A stretch of DNA of 64,000 nucleotides from Paenibacillus endoradicis. Lineage in GTDB: Bacteria > Bacillota > Bacilli > Paenibacillales > Paenibacillaceae. The DNA lies in assembly GCF_024721975.1 (NCBI RefSeq), contig NZ_JANQBB010000009.1:132923-196922 (forward strand). Reading direction: 5' to 3'. The translations under genes and the position numbers were made by a program. The notes under the pieces were generated by a model. It worked only from the letters and a program-made list of their open reading frames with translations. It did no database searches and was not told the DNA's origin. Positions 17,230 to 25,622 of the stretch are shown one piece after another (the first letter of the stretch is position 1; each line of letters starts with the position of its first letter).

Positions 17230-17490
17230 ATGAACGAAAACATTACTTTATGTACAACACAGCAACAAATTAGCTCCACATTTACAACTTACAATGATAA
17301 CTATGATCAGTTATTACAGGATATTATTATTTCAAAATCGCAACATGCGATGATCGAACTGCAATTATTTGACGAATATGAAGACTTACGCCTCATTGGA
17401 ATGATCGAGGATATCGATGCCAAAAGGGGAGTCATTCGAATTGATGGAGAATGGTTTCAACTCAATAAAGTTAAAGGAATATCGCGCTAG
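17230..17490 (+). CDS. YolD-like domain protein, SOS-regulated
   Basis: The start is ATG 17230 with GAGGTG 7 nt upstream; an in-frame ATG at 17209 overlaps the -10 and cannot be used. The product is 86 aa. The core HAMIELQLFDEYEDLRLIG, then DIDAKRGVIRIDGEWFQLN, matches the YolD family. YolD genes usually sit beside a UvrX-type Y-family polymerase and are SOS-induced. Here the gene is alone, but it keeps the LexA box. The biochemical role is unproven. Confidence 0.85.
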   Translation: MNENITLCTTQQQISSTFTTYNDNYDQLLQDIIISKSQHAMIELQLFDEYEDLRLIGMIEDIDAKRGVIRIDGEWFQLNKVKGISR

Positions 17491-17517
17491 ATTAATTTTG
17501 AACTATGGTAATAAATA

Positions 17518-17558
17518 AGGCAGCATCTGTTCATATTACCAATGAACAAATGCTGCCT
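17518..17558. terminator. Terminator-like stem-loop between convergent genes
   Basis: AGGCAGCATCTGTTCAT pairs with ATGAACAAATGCTGCCT (one mismatch) around 7 nt. The stem is long but has only weak A/T-rich flanks. Confidence 0.65.
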
Positions 17559-17625
17559 ATTAAAATAGTAGAATATTAAAACAAATTTCACCGATATGTT
17601 TTAACCAAGAAAACGTCTCTTTATT

Positions 17626-18714
17626 CTACACATAATCTCCAGGTGCCGTTTTACTACTCATCGCCACTCCAAAATCTGTATAGATTCGCTGACTAAGATT
17701 ATTTCCTCTGTCCTCTGCAACATGGTACGCAAGCACTTGGAACGGTATGACAAGAATAAGCGGCGCCATCCATTCGTTAATATCGAGATCTAATCCAATC
17801 GTACGAGCATCGCTCGAGGCTTCAAGCTGGATACCATACGTATAAGGAGTGTACTTACTTTCATATTGCTTTAATCGTATCATGCGATCTCGAACTTTAC
17901 TTTCCGTCTCAATAAAGAAAATACGATGCTCTTTATTAACTTCCAAATATGGACCATGCATAAATGCTTCTAGCTCTATACCTCTTGTTGGTACACGAAC
18001 CGTCTCAATAAATTTCGTTTCAAACTCATTTACCGTTCCAACAGAAGGTCCATATCCTATAGCTGTAAACTTTGACGCTACTAGAAGCTCGTCTTTAAAC
18101 AGTTCGTAGAAACTCTCAGTCTTAGTAATAATACGATTAATAGAGCGGCATGCAAGGTTAAACTGATTCAACTGTCTCTGCACTTCATCCTCAGTAACCT
18201 TACCACTCAATTGACCTATTCGTAATCCCGTAAGCATCAAAGTTAACACCGTTGCCGTGAAACCTTTCGTGACATAGCCAACTCTCTCTTTCCCACAGCC
18301 TACATCTACCATAATATCTGCAACTTCAGACATGGCGCTTTGTACATCACTGGAAAAGGCTGCAATCGGAAGTCCACTTTCTTGTTTAATTCTCTCCAGT
18401 GCTCCGATAGTTGACGTAGATTGACCACTTTGAGAAACTCCGACAATATAATCAATATGATCTGACAATCGATCATAATTGGTGAAATGGAATGGTTCTC
18501 TTACATCTAAAATCGCACCTGTCATTTTCTCAACATAATAACGAGCACTTTGAGCAGCGTTAATACTTGAGCCTGTTGCAAGCAATATCCAATGCTTTCT
18601 TCCAAGAGCCTGTCTAGCAATCTCATCTACATTACTTGGATATTGACTTAAAATATTTGTAGTCATTTGTTCCTGCTCGAGAATATATGACTTCATCGTT
18701 GGTTTGATCTCCAT
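17626..18714 (-). CDS. Double-SIS sugar isomerase/deglycase (GlmS-C/FrlB-like)
   Basis: A 362-aa protein with two SIS domains and no amidotransferase domain. Domain 1 (about 40-170) shows LATGSSINAAQSARYY and VGVSQSGQSTST. Domain 2 (about 210-340) shows IGYGPSVGTVNEFETKFIET and ELEAFMHGPYLEV, the loop of GlmS/AgaS/FrlB enzymes. It probably acts on an amino- or ketosamine-sugar phosphate. AAGGAGGATC lies upstream of the ATG. It is the last gene of the GH9/ABC-transporter operon, hinting that the imported glycan contains an amino sugar or that a sugar amine forms on the way. Confidence 0.85.
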   Translation of the reverse strand: MEIKPTMKSYILEQEQMTTNILSQYPSNVDEIARQALGRKHWILLATGSSINAAQSARYYVEKMTGAILDVREPFHFTNYDRLSDHIDYIVGVSQSGQSTSTIGALERIKQESGLPIAAFSSDVQSAMSEVADIMVDVGCGKERVGYVTKGFTATVLTLMLTGLRIGQLSGKVTEDEVQRQLNQFNLACRSINRIITKTESFYELFKDELLVASKFTAIGYGPSVGTVNEFETKFIETVRVPTRGIELEAFMHGPYLEVNKEHRIFFIETESKVRDRMIRLKQYESKYTPYTYGIQLEASSDARTIGLDLDINEWMAPLILVIPFQVLAYHVAEDRGNNLSQRIYTDFGVAMSSKTAPGDYV

Positions 18715-18771
18715 CCTGATCCTCCTTATCCATCTCGTTATATTTTTTGATGGAATTCATCTGTATATGAA

Positions 18772-19533
18772 CTACATGCAATGTGTTAGATTTTCTCGTG
18801 GGTCACCAGACAAATGACCTTCGCCTGACTGAATAATCATTTGCGGATCGGGAGCCATAAACCTTGCGGCATTTCGAAGCACTTTACGAATCTCCTCTTG
18901 ATAATAGATTGGAAAAGTTTCATGACCTGGTGTGAATCCGAAAACTTTACCTCTTCCACGATCATAGAGAACTCCACTACGGCAAACATCTCCGCCTTCC
19001 CACCATGCGATAAATAATAATTTATCTGGATCAGGAATGATCATAGGTTCTCCATACATTTCGTCCTTTGGAATTTCGATACAATCAGTTATTCCTTGGC
19101 AAATAGGATGTCCTGGTGCTATGACCCATAGTCTTTCTTTCTCACCTTTAGGCATTGTACGAAAACGTCCCCATTCACCCGCTTCGAACTCAATACCTAA
19201 TAAACGTTGCCATGGTTTAGAGAACGTAGCAGAATGTAGAGCTACAAAGCCCATACCATCTTGTACAACACGTTTACATACAGCATTAGCTACGCCATCA
19301 TCTAATAAATTATTATCAATATGACTCCACCAAAATAGTACGTCTGTATTATTAAGTACCTCATCACTTAGTCCATGCAAGGGCATATCTTGAGTAGCTA
19401 TCGTAACTTCAAATTCACTGTCTTCAAAAGCTTCTGCGATCGCTGTATGCATTCCGTCAGGATACACACTTTTTACAGGCTCGTATTTATCCTGATTATG
19501 CTCACAAAAAACGGTTACGCGAATTTTCCTCAC
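18772..19533 (-). CDS. ThuA-domain protein 1
   Basis: The start is GTG 19533 (VRKIRVTVFCEHNQD), with AGGGGAG 7 nt upstream; longer in-frame starts lack a site. The product is 253 aa of the ThuA glutamine-amidotransferase-like fold: VLFWWSHIDNN, GFVALHSATFSKPW, VIAPGHPICQGI and GKVFGFTPGHETFP. ThuA proteins serve trehalose/disaccharide catabolism, often with oxidoreductases through 3-keto sugars. The presence of a second ThuA (23972-24619) and an MDR enzyme in the same regulon fits that. Confidence 0.87.
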   Translation of the reverse strand: MRKIRVTVFCEHNQDKYEPVKSVYPDGMHTAIAEAFEDSEFEVTIATQDMPLHGLSDEVLNNTDVLFWWSHIDNNLLDDGVANAVCKRVVQDGMGFVALHSATFSKPWQRLLGIEFEAGEWGRFRTMPKGEKERLWVIAPGHPICQGITDCIEIPKDEMYGEPMIIPDPDKLLFIAWWEGGDVCRSGVLYDRGRGKVFGFTPGHETFPIYYQEEIRKVLRNAARFMAPDPQMIIQSGEGHLSGDPRENLTHCM

Positions 19534-19579
19534 TGTAAACTCCCCTTTTTTGATAATTAGGTAATTTATTTGATCAATT

Positions 19580-19990
19580 CTACTGCTCCGAATCAAGCTC
19601 TTGAATAAACTCAATCTCTTCTCCATCAAATCCGATAACATAAGCAAAATACATATAAACAGGTTTTGGTTTTGCTTCCAAAATATCTGCATAAGTAGGT
19701 TCAAGCTTGGGCTTAGCACCAGCTGCAATTGCTCTTTGATAGCTTGCTTGAATATCGTTAGTCCGTATCGCTACATGTAACCAGCGCCCCATCGGAGGAG
19801 TCTCCTCTTGTCCACCTTCGAAAACTTCAATACAAGCGCCATCTCCCATATCCATCATATAAACTTGTTTATCGCGGCCCCACATATGCTTAATAGTAAA
19901 ACCTAAACCCTCTTGGTAAAACTTTATTGTTTGATCAAAATTATAAGAGGTCATACCAATATGATGAACACTTGGTTTTGCATCTTTCAT
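19580..19990 (-). CDS. VOC/glyoxalase-like protein
   Basis: The start is ATG 19990 (MKDAKPSVHHIGMTSYNFDQ), with AAAGGA upstream. The product is 136 aa, one vicinal-oxygen-chelate domain: VHHIGMTS near the N-terminus, GDGACIEVFEGG, RWLHVAIRT and the C-terminal Glu in EEIEFIQEL. It is probably a metal-dependent isomerase or lyase for a sugar-derived intermediate. Placed between the permease and ThuA genes in the operon. Confidence 0.82.
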   Translation of the reverse strand: MKDAKPSVHHIGMTSYNFDQTIKFYQEGLGFTIKHMWGRDKQVYMMDMGDGACIEVFEGGQEETPPMGRWLHVAIRTNDIQASYQRAIAAGAKPKLEPTYADILEAKPKPVYMYFAYVIGFDGEEIEFIQELDSEQ

Positions 19991-19998
19991 ATTCAATT

Positions 19999-20799
19999 CT
20001 ATCCTTTCACTGCCCCTGCAACAGAGTTAATATAATTCTTTTGGAAGAAAACAAATACAATAATGATTGGAACGATAGAAATTATTGTTGCTGCAGCAAT
20101 ATAACCAAATTGGAAGTTAAATGCCCCTTTAAGATTATTTAGTGCTGCGGCGATAGGATATTTATCCGTATCGAGTACAATGATTGGCCATAGGAAGTTA
20201 TTCCATTTGTTAATAAAATCAAAAATAATAACAGTAGATACTGTAGGCATAATTTGAGGAACCATTATGCGATACCAGATTTTTATTTCTGATGCACCAT
20301 CGATTCTAGCTGCCTCGAGAACTTCATTCGAAACTGAGAAGTATGCTTGGCGAAACAGTATAATACTGAATACTGCCACTGAACTTGGTATAATAACAGC
20401 CCAATAGCTTCCCATCATTCCAAGTGCACCTACTGTGATATAATTGACAATCAACCCTGCTGCAGCTGGAAGAATCTGCGTAACAAGCAAAATAGAAATG
20501 ACCCACTTTTTTCCATAAAAATCAAATTTGGCAAGCGGATATGCACATAAGGATGCAAAAACTACATCTAGTAAAATACCAAAGAAGGTCATATATAATG
20601 TATTCCATATATATTTGTGTAGCTGTAAAAATTCTACAACGCCCACATAGTTAGCAAAAGTTGGATTCTGAGGTATTAATGCCATCTCATAAATGTTCTC
20701 ATTACCTTTGAATGATGTACTAAGCATCCAAAAGAAAGGTCCGGCACATATTATGGCAACAATAATTAAGATGACATATAAGAGCGCTTTTTTAGCCAT
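19999..20799 (-). CDS. Carbohydrate ABC transporter permease, MalG type
   Basis: The start is ATG 20799 (MAKKALLYVILIIVAI) with AAAGGGCGG upstream; it overlaps the preceding permease by 8 bp. The product is 266 aa with six membrane segments and the ATPase-coupling EAA loop (EAARIDGASEIKIWYRIMVP). No ATPase gene is in the operon, so a shared MsmX-type ATPase elsewhere is expected, as is usual for CUT1 systems of this group. Confidence 0.92.
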   Translation of the reverse strand: MAKKALLYVILIIVAIICAGPFFWMLSTSFKGNENIYEMALIPQNPTFANYVGVVEFLQLHKYIWNTLYMTFFGILLDVVFASLCAYPLAKFDFYGKKWVISILLVTQILPAAAGLIVNYITVGALGMMGSYWAVIIPSSVAVFSIILFRQAYFSVSNEVLEAARIDGASEIKIWYRIMVPQIMPTVSTVIIFDFINKWNNFLWPIIVLDTDKYPIAAALNNLKGAFNFQFGYIAAATIISIVPIIIVFVFFQKNYINSVAGAVKG

Positions 20800-21736
20800 T
20801 GTTCGATCCGCCCTTTCTACCATAAATAAAGATTAATAAACTGAAGAGCGTCGTAACAACACTCATAACTAATCCTGCTGCTGCAGAATAACCAAATTCA
20901 AAGGAACTGAACGCTTTGTTATAAGTATAGAGATTCATAACCATAGTTGCGCCATCTGGACCACCCTTTGTCATTGCAAATACGACATCGAACACACCAA
21001 GCGCTGATAGTACACTAAATAATGTACAGAACCAAATATACGGTTGTAGCATTGGAAGTGTAATCTTGAAGAACGCTACACTTTTGCTCGCTCCATCTAT
21101 CATTGCCGATTCATGTAATTCAGCCGGAACAGACTGTAGCCCAGCCAAATATAACATCATGTAATAACCAAGACCTTGCCAAATCGTAACAAACATAAGA
21201 GAAAATAACGCATATTTCGTATCAGCTAGAAAATATATAGGTGAGTTGATGAGCCCCATATCGAGTAACAAACTATTAATTATTCCATCCTGATTGAAAA
21301 TAAAACTCCACATAATAGAAATAGCAATCATAGATGTAATTACAGGTATATAATACATAACTCTAAAGAACACGATACCTCGTAGCTTAGTGTTGACTAC
21401 CACTGCCAATAAAATAGATAGAATTTGCAATACAGGCACACAAGCCACAAAAAGAGCAGAGTTTTTCATAGCAATCCAAAATTCTTCATCCTGGAAAGCG
21501 CGCTTAAAATTATCAAACCCCACATAATGTGTTTCACCTATCGCTGAATAGTCTGTGAAAGCAAGTGGTATGCTGTATACGATTGGATAAATAACAAATA
21601 ATGCTACTAGAATTAACGCTGGAGCCATGAAAAGATAGGCAATAATACTAATTCGAAGTTTTTTATTCACTTTTTTCACTGGCCTAACGTCATTCTTTGT
21701 GGGAATATGGCTTGAAGCGGCGCTAATACGTGCCAT
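20792..21736 (-). CDS. Carbohydrate ABC transporter permease, MalF type
   Basis: The start is ATG 21736 (MARISAASSH), with GAAGGAG at good spacing. The product is 314 aa: an N-terminal cytosolic tail, six membrane segments and the EAA-like loop HESAMIDGASKSVAFFKITL. It pairs with the downstream MalG-type permease (8-bp overlap) and the upstream solute-binding lipoprotein. Confidence 0.92.
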   Translation of the reverse strand: MARISAASSHIPTKNDVRPVKKVNKKLRISIIAYLFMAPALILVALFVIYPIVYSIPLAFTDYSAIGETHYVGFDNFKRAFQDEEFWIAMKNSALFVACVPVLQILSILLAVVVNTKLRGIVFFRVMYYIPVITSMIAISIMWSFIFNQDGIINSLLLDMGLINSPIYFLADTKYALFSLMFVTIWQGLGYYMMLYLAGLQSVPAELHESAMIDGASKSVAFFKITLPMLQPYIWFCTLFSVLSALGVFDVVFAMTKGGPDGATMVMNLYTYNKAFSSFEFGYSAAAGLVMSVVTTLFSLLIFIYGRKGGSNNG

Positions 21737-21810
21737 ATGATTCATCTCCTTCATTGTGTAGTCCGCTACACTCATCGCTAGAATGAGGCAAACAAAGGAC
21801 ATTTAAAGAT

Positions 21811-21845
21811 GGAGCTGATAGACAGCTCTACAGTCTGTCAGCTCC
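21811..21845 (-). terminator. Intercistronic stem-loop after the binding-protein gene
   Basis: GGAGCTGATAGAC pairs with GTCTGTCAGCTCC without a T run. Such hairpins behind solute-binding-protein genes usually attenuate or protect the upstream message, giving more binding protein than permease. Confidence 0.7.
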
Positions 21846-21853
21846 AAAACAAC

Positions 21854-23134
21854 TTATTTCAACAATTCATTTACTTTAGCTTCTACATCATTTAATACAG
21901 TTTGAGGATCTTTGTTAGCTTGCATAATAGATTCGAACATACCGTTGATTGTAGAAGTAACTTCACTTTCCTTCTCTACGCCTAGACCCAAATCAAAACT
22001 TACCGCAGTAGCTTTAGCTGCCTCAGCACGCGCTTGACCAGACAACGTTTCTGTATCAGATGTGAAGAATGGATCTGCTGAAGCAGTTTGCGTTGTTGGC
22101 ATAATAGCTGCTAGCTTTGCAAATTCCAATAAATATTTGTCACTTGCTACAAATGTCGCGAAGCGAATCGCTTCCTCTTGATGCTTAGATGCTTTAGGAA
22201 TAGCTAGACTTTGCAGGGCACCTTGAGCAATACCAGCATTTCCAAGTAGCGGTGCTCGTACAGCAGTTTTACTAACAGAACCTGGTGCTTCATTTTCGAT
22301 TCTTGTTACCGTTTGTGCTCCAAGGCTAATTAGTGCTAGCTTATCTTGTGCGTATAGCTTGATCATTTGATCCCAGCTATTCCAATCCGTTTTAGGCATC
22401 CAACCTTCATCTACACCTTTTTTGATTTCAGTTAAAAGCTCTAGTGCCTCTGGTGTGTTAAATGCTGCTGATTTCTTGTCAGCACTTAATATTTCAATAC
22501 CGTTACTGTATAGCACTTGTGCCATCTCGTTAGGGAAATATAGGAATGCCCCAGTGTTTTCTTTCATTTGTTTTGCCATAGCAAGCATTTCTTTGTAGTT
22601 ACTTGGTGGATTATCAAATCCAGCTTTTTGAATTAATTCTGTGTTATAAGTAGAGATCGGAGGAGTTACATACCAAGGAATACCGTACATTCCATCACCG
22701 ATCATATTAGATTTTGTAAGACTTTCCAGATAAGGTGCTAGCTGTTCTGCACTTGCAGTTGTTTTCAGATCAACTAAAGCATCCTTCCCAGCCATACCTA
22801 ACAATAGCGTTGTCCAAATGTTTACAACATCAGGTGCCTTGCTTCCAGCAATTTGAGCAACTAATTTAGATTGCATCGCATCGTACGGCAGATCTGTCCA
22901 TTTGATCTTGATTCCTTCATTTTCACTTTCAAAATCTTTAATAATACCGTTAATATAATCTGTAAAGGTAGGTTGCAATGATAGTGTCCAGAACTCTAGC
23001 GTCACCGTTTCTTTCTTACCACCTTGAGTATTACCATTGTCTTTATTTCCAGTAGCTGATTGTGAAGATGATCCACATGCTGTCAATACAAAAAGTAAGG
23101 TAAATGTCATTAAAATAGCTAATGTTTTCTTCAT
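21854..23134 (-). CDS. Extracellular solute-binding lipoprotein, CUT1 family
   Basis: A 426-aa family-1 solute-binding protein. The lipobox LTAC (Cys20) follows a hydrophobic signal. The mature body has LEFWTLSLQPTFTDYI, WTDLPYDAMQSKLVAQIAGS and DVVNIWTTLL typical of oligosaccharide binders. It lies first of the three transporter genes, with a 34-bp gap from the isomerase gene. The ligand is probably the oligosaccharide cleaved by the cytosolic GH9 enzymes. Confidence 0.92.
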   Translation of the reverse strand: MKKTLAILMTFTLLFVLTACGSSSQSATGNKDNGNTQGGKKETVTLEFWTLSLQPTFTDYINGIIKDFESENEGIKIKWTDLPYDAMQSKLVAQIAGSKAPDVVNIWTTLLLGMAGKDALVDLKTTASAEQLAPYLESLTKSNMIGDGMYGIPWYVTPPISTYNTELIQKAGFDNPPSNYKEMLAMAKQMKENTGAFLYFPNEMAQVLYSNGIEILSADKKSAAFNTPEALELLTEIKKGVDEGWMPKTDWNSWDQMIKLYAQDKLALISLGAQTVTRIENEAPGSVSKTAVRAPLLGNAGIAQGALQSLAIPKASKHQEEAIRFATFVASDKYLLEFAKLAAIMPTTQTASADPFFTSDTETLSGQARAEAAKATAVSFDLGLGVEKESEVTSTINGMFESIMQANKDPQTVLNDVEAKVNELLK

Positions 23135-23168
23135 TTGCTTATTCCCCCTATTTGATATACATCAAAAG

Positions 23169-23975
23169 TTATTCTGTTTTTGAAAGCGGTGTCATTCTTT
23201 TCATTACAAGTTGTATACTTTTCAGATCTCGTTCAGCAACCTCTAATTTATTACCTAATGTTTCGGCTTCATTCTCAATCGCAAGCCATTGACAATGCTC
23301 ATTGTGGCAGTGATCGATAATACTTATCCATGGATTAAGATCAACTGGTGAGGCTACTGCCGTTTCAATCCCCCCTTCCAAACTATATGGCTTAGCATGT
23401 ACAACCTTGATTCTTCCCGATGCTTCCTGTATAGCCTTTACAGGATCATAATGAGCCTCTAAGCAATTTCCAGTATCAAGCTCTAAGAAAATAGTTTTTT
23501 TCGTATGCTCAAGCAATATATTCCATGGCGTGATGCCATCGAAATCATCTTCAAACTCATGGGCATGGGTGTGGTAACCCAATGTCATACCTTCTGCTTC
23601 AACTTGCTCTGCGATTTCATTCATTTTTTTGGCATGGGCTAGCCAAGTATCCTTATTATTTTCCTCCGCAGTATGCGCTACATTCCATGGCCCACCCAAG
23701 CATGGAATAATAATATTTGGATTGCCAAGCTCTTTGTGATACAAAAGTGTTTCAGCAATTGTATCAGACTGTAATAGTTTCCACTCAACATGCCAGCCGC
23801 ATATTTCTAGTTCATTGACTTCCAGAAGGCGCTTTACTTCGACTGCTGACCATCTAGTCTCACCATAGAACTCGACACCCTGATAGCCCATTTTTTTAAT
23901 AGTTGAGAGCGTTTGTTCTAGATTTTTCTGAAGCTCTCCATATACGGTGTACATTGCTAGAGCTAATTTCATCAT
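23169..23975 (-). CDS. Sugar phosphate isomerase/epimerase (TIM-barrel, AP-endonuclease-2-like)
   Basis: A 268-aa protein starting MMKLALAMYTVYGELQKNLE. The metal-site segments are GYHTHAHEFED, FLELDTGNCLEAH and IKVVHAKPY. Members isomerise or epimerise ketoses, inosose or 3-keto sugars. Its start overlaps the stop of the ThuA gene (ATGATG over TGA), so the two are translationally coupled. Confidence 0.88.
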   Translation of the reverse strand: MMKLALAMYTVYGELQKNLEQTLSTIKKMGYQGVEFYGETRWSAVEVKRLLEVNELEICGWHVEWKLLQSDTIAETLLYHKELGNPNIIIPCLGGPWNVAHTAEENNKDTWLAHAKKMNEIAEQVEAEGMTLGYHTHAHEFEDDFDGITPWNILLEHTKKTIFLELDTGNCLEAHYDPVKAIQEASGRIKVVHAKPYSLEGGIETAVASPVDLNPWISIIDHCHNEHCQWLAIENEAETLGNKLEVAERDLKSIQLVMKRMTPLSKTE

Positions 23976-24619
23976 GCATTAGTCTCCTCGCTCTGTGTTA
24001 ACCAATTAATGGTGTTAGTTGCCAGTTTAAGCATTTCTGAATCATTCTGCATTTCAAGCGTATGACCTTGACTAATTGCTGCTACTTTACCAGAACCATA
24101 TGCATGACACCAAACACTAGCAGCTGTAATATCAACTGAAGTTGCACATGCTAGAAGATTAGTTCTAGTAATATCAATCTGACAAAAATAATGCTCATCT
24201 TTTTGTGTAAAAGGCTGTATTCCCTTCGTGATGGGATGCTCAACATTCAAAAGAGGAGTAACAGTAACTGGCGTTTGTTCAGGATGATGAACAAACCTAC
24301 CCGAATTCAACTTCAAAAAGAACGGGCTCTGTTCGTCAATGAGCACAAGACCTGCATGATAGAACAGAATTCCCATGCCAGCCTCAACCTTTTTAATGAC
24401 AAGTTCTTGCTCTTCAAATGAAATGTCTGCCTCTCCGTCAGGGCGACCATTCGTATACAGAATCGCAAGATCTGGACTTTTCTCCATCTCAATTAAATCT
24501 CGTAGACGTTCAGTCGTTGTAACTTCCCACTCTTCTGTGAATAGCTTTTGAATAGCAGGAGCAATCACTTCTTTCGGATGATAGAAATCGTTCCATATAA
24601 TTACAACTTGTTTTTTCAT
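23972..24619 (-). CDS. ThuA-domain protein 2
   Basis: A 215-aa protein, MKKQVVIIWNDFYHPKEV, with LAILYTNGRPDGE, GILFYHAGLVLI and GSGKVAAISQGHTLE, a divergent ThuA-like amidotransferase fold. AAAGGAG precedes the ATG. It is coupled to the isomerase and follows the ROK kinase at 28 bp. Two distant ThuA paralogues in one operon suggest two steps or two substrates of the same pathway. Confidence 0.82.
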   Translation of the reverse strand: MKKQVVIIWNDFYHPKEVIAPAIQKLFTEEWEVTTTERLRDLIEMEKSPDLAILYTNGRPDGEADISFEEQELVIKKVEAGMGILFYHAGLVLIDEQSPFFLKLNSGRFVHHPEQTPVTVTPLLNVEHPITKGIQPFTQKDEHYFCQIDITRTNLLACATSVDITAASVWCHAYGSGKVAAISQGHTLEMQNDSEMLKLATNTINWLTQSEETNA

Positions 24620-24647
24620 AGTGTATACACTCCTTTTAGCGCTACAA

Positions 24648-25619
24648 TTATTGAGATAACTGGTCTTGCTTCGTAAAACCTACTGCTGCTGCACCGATTA
24701 AACCTACTACTGTTGGATCTAACTGAGATAACTGCACTCCTTTATGAACCGTTTTCATAACTCTAATGTGAAGTCGTTTCGGTAGTTCTCTACGCATCCA
24801 ACTACTTCCCGCAACTCCTCCGCCTAATAGAACAAGTTCTGGATTCGTTACTCGTACTAGGTTAACAATAAGCTCTGATGCTGCATCCACCGCATCATGC
24901 GCTATAAGAGTCGCAAGTGGATCACCTTCATCAGCAAGACCAAATATGTCTCTTGCATCAACAAAACCAAGGGCAGCGAGTTTGAGTAGTGGCGATTCTG
25001 GATATCTCTTACCGAGTAATTTAATTCTTCTATCCATCCCTCCACCTGATGCGAGCGCTTCTACACAACCAAAGCGTCCACAAACACAAGGCGTATTGCT
25101 TCGATAGTCTACCGATAAATGACCGACCTCACCTGAATCATTCTGGTATCCTCGAATTAAGCTGCCATCTGTAACAAAACCAGCGGCAATACCTGTCCCG
25201 ATATTTAGATAAATAAAATCTTTACTGCTTTGACCAAGCCCGAACCTTAACTCAGCTTGAGTGGCTGCCTTAACATCATTATCGATGCCAACTGCCATCT
25301 GGAAGCGCTCCTCTAATATGCTAGTAATCGATATCGGATTTTTACGATCTGGATCAATCATGATCCATTTACCACTGCTTTGATCAACGAGCCCCACTAT
25401 TCCTAAACCCATTACTTCAGGGTAGGGCTCAACAAACCCTACTGTAGAAATATAATCTTCTAATGAAAGCAGTATAAGCCTTAGCGCTTGCTCCTGATTT
25501 AGAAATCCTGAGGGATACTGCTTACTTCGCAGTATTACCCCCGATTTATTCACCTGACCAATTAGAAGTTTTGTTCCACCAAGATCTACACCAAGTACCG
25601 TTCTTTCCAAATCATGCAC
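24648..25619 (-). CDS. ROK-family sugar kinase
   Basis: A 323-aa protein. It has a phosphate-binding start GVDLGGTKLLIGQV, catalytic-site IGIDNDVKAATQAE and the ROK zinc motif CVCGRFGCVEALASGGG. No DNA-binding N-terminus, so it is a kinase and not a repressor. It likely phosphorylates the monosaccharide released by the GH9 enzymes. Only 3 bp separate it from the GH9 gene; its ribosome site AGGCGG overlaps that stop codon. Confidence 0.9.
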   Translation of the reverse strand: MHDLERTVLGVDLGGTKLLIGQVNKSGVILRSKQYPSGFLNQEQALRLILLSLEDYISTVGFVEPYPEVMGLGIVGLVDQSSGKWIMIDPDRKNPISITSILEERFQMAVGIDNDVKAATQAELRFGLGQSSKDFIYLNIGTGIAAGFVTDGSLIRGYQNDSGEVGHLSVDYRSNTPCVCGRFGCVEALASGGGMDRRIKLLGKRYPESPLLKLAALGFVDARDIFGLADEGDPLATLIAHDAVDAASELIVNLVRVTNPELVLLGGGVAGSSWMRRELPKRLHIRVMKTVHKGVQLSQLDPTVVGLIGAAAVGFTKQDQLSQ

Positions 25620-25622
25620 CGC

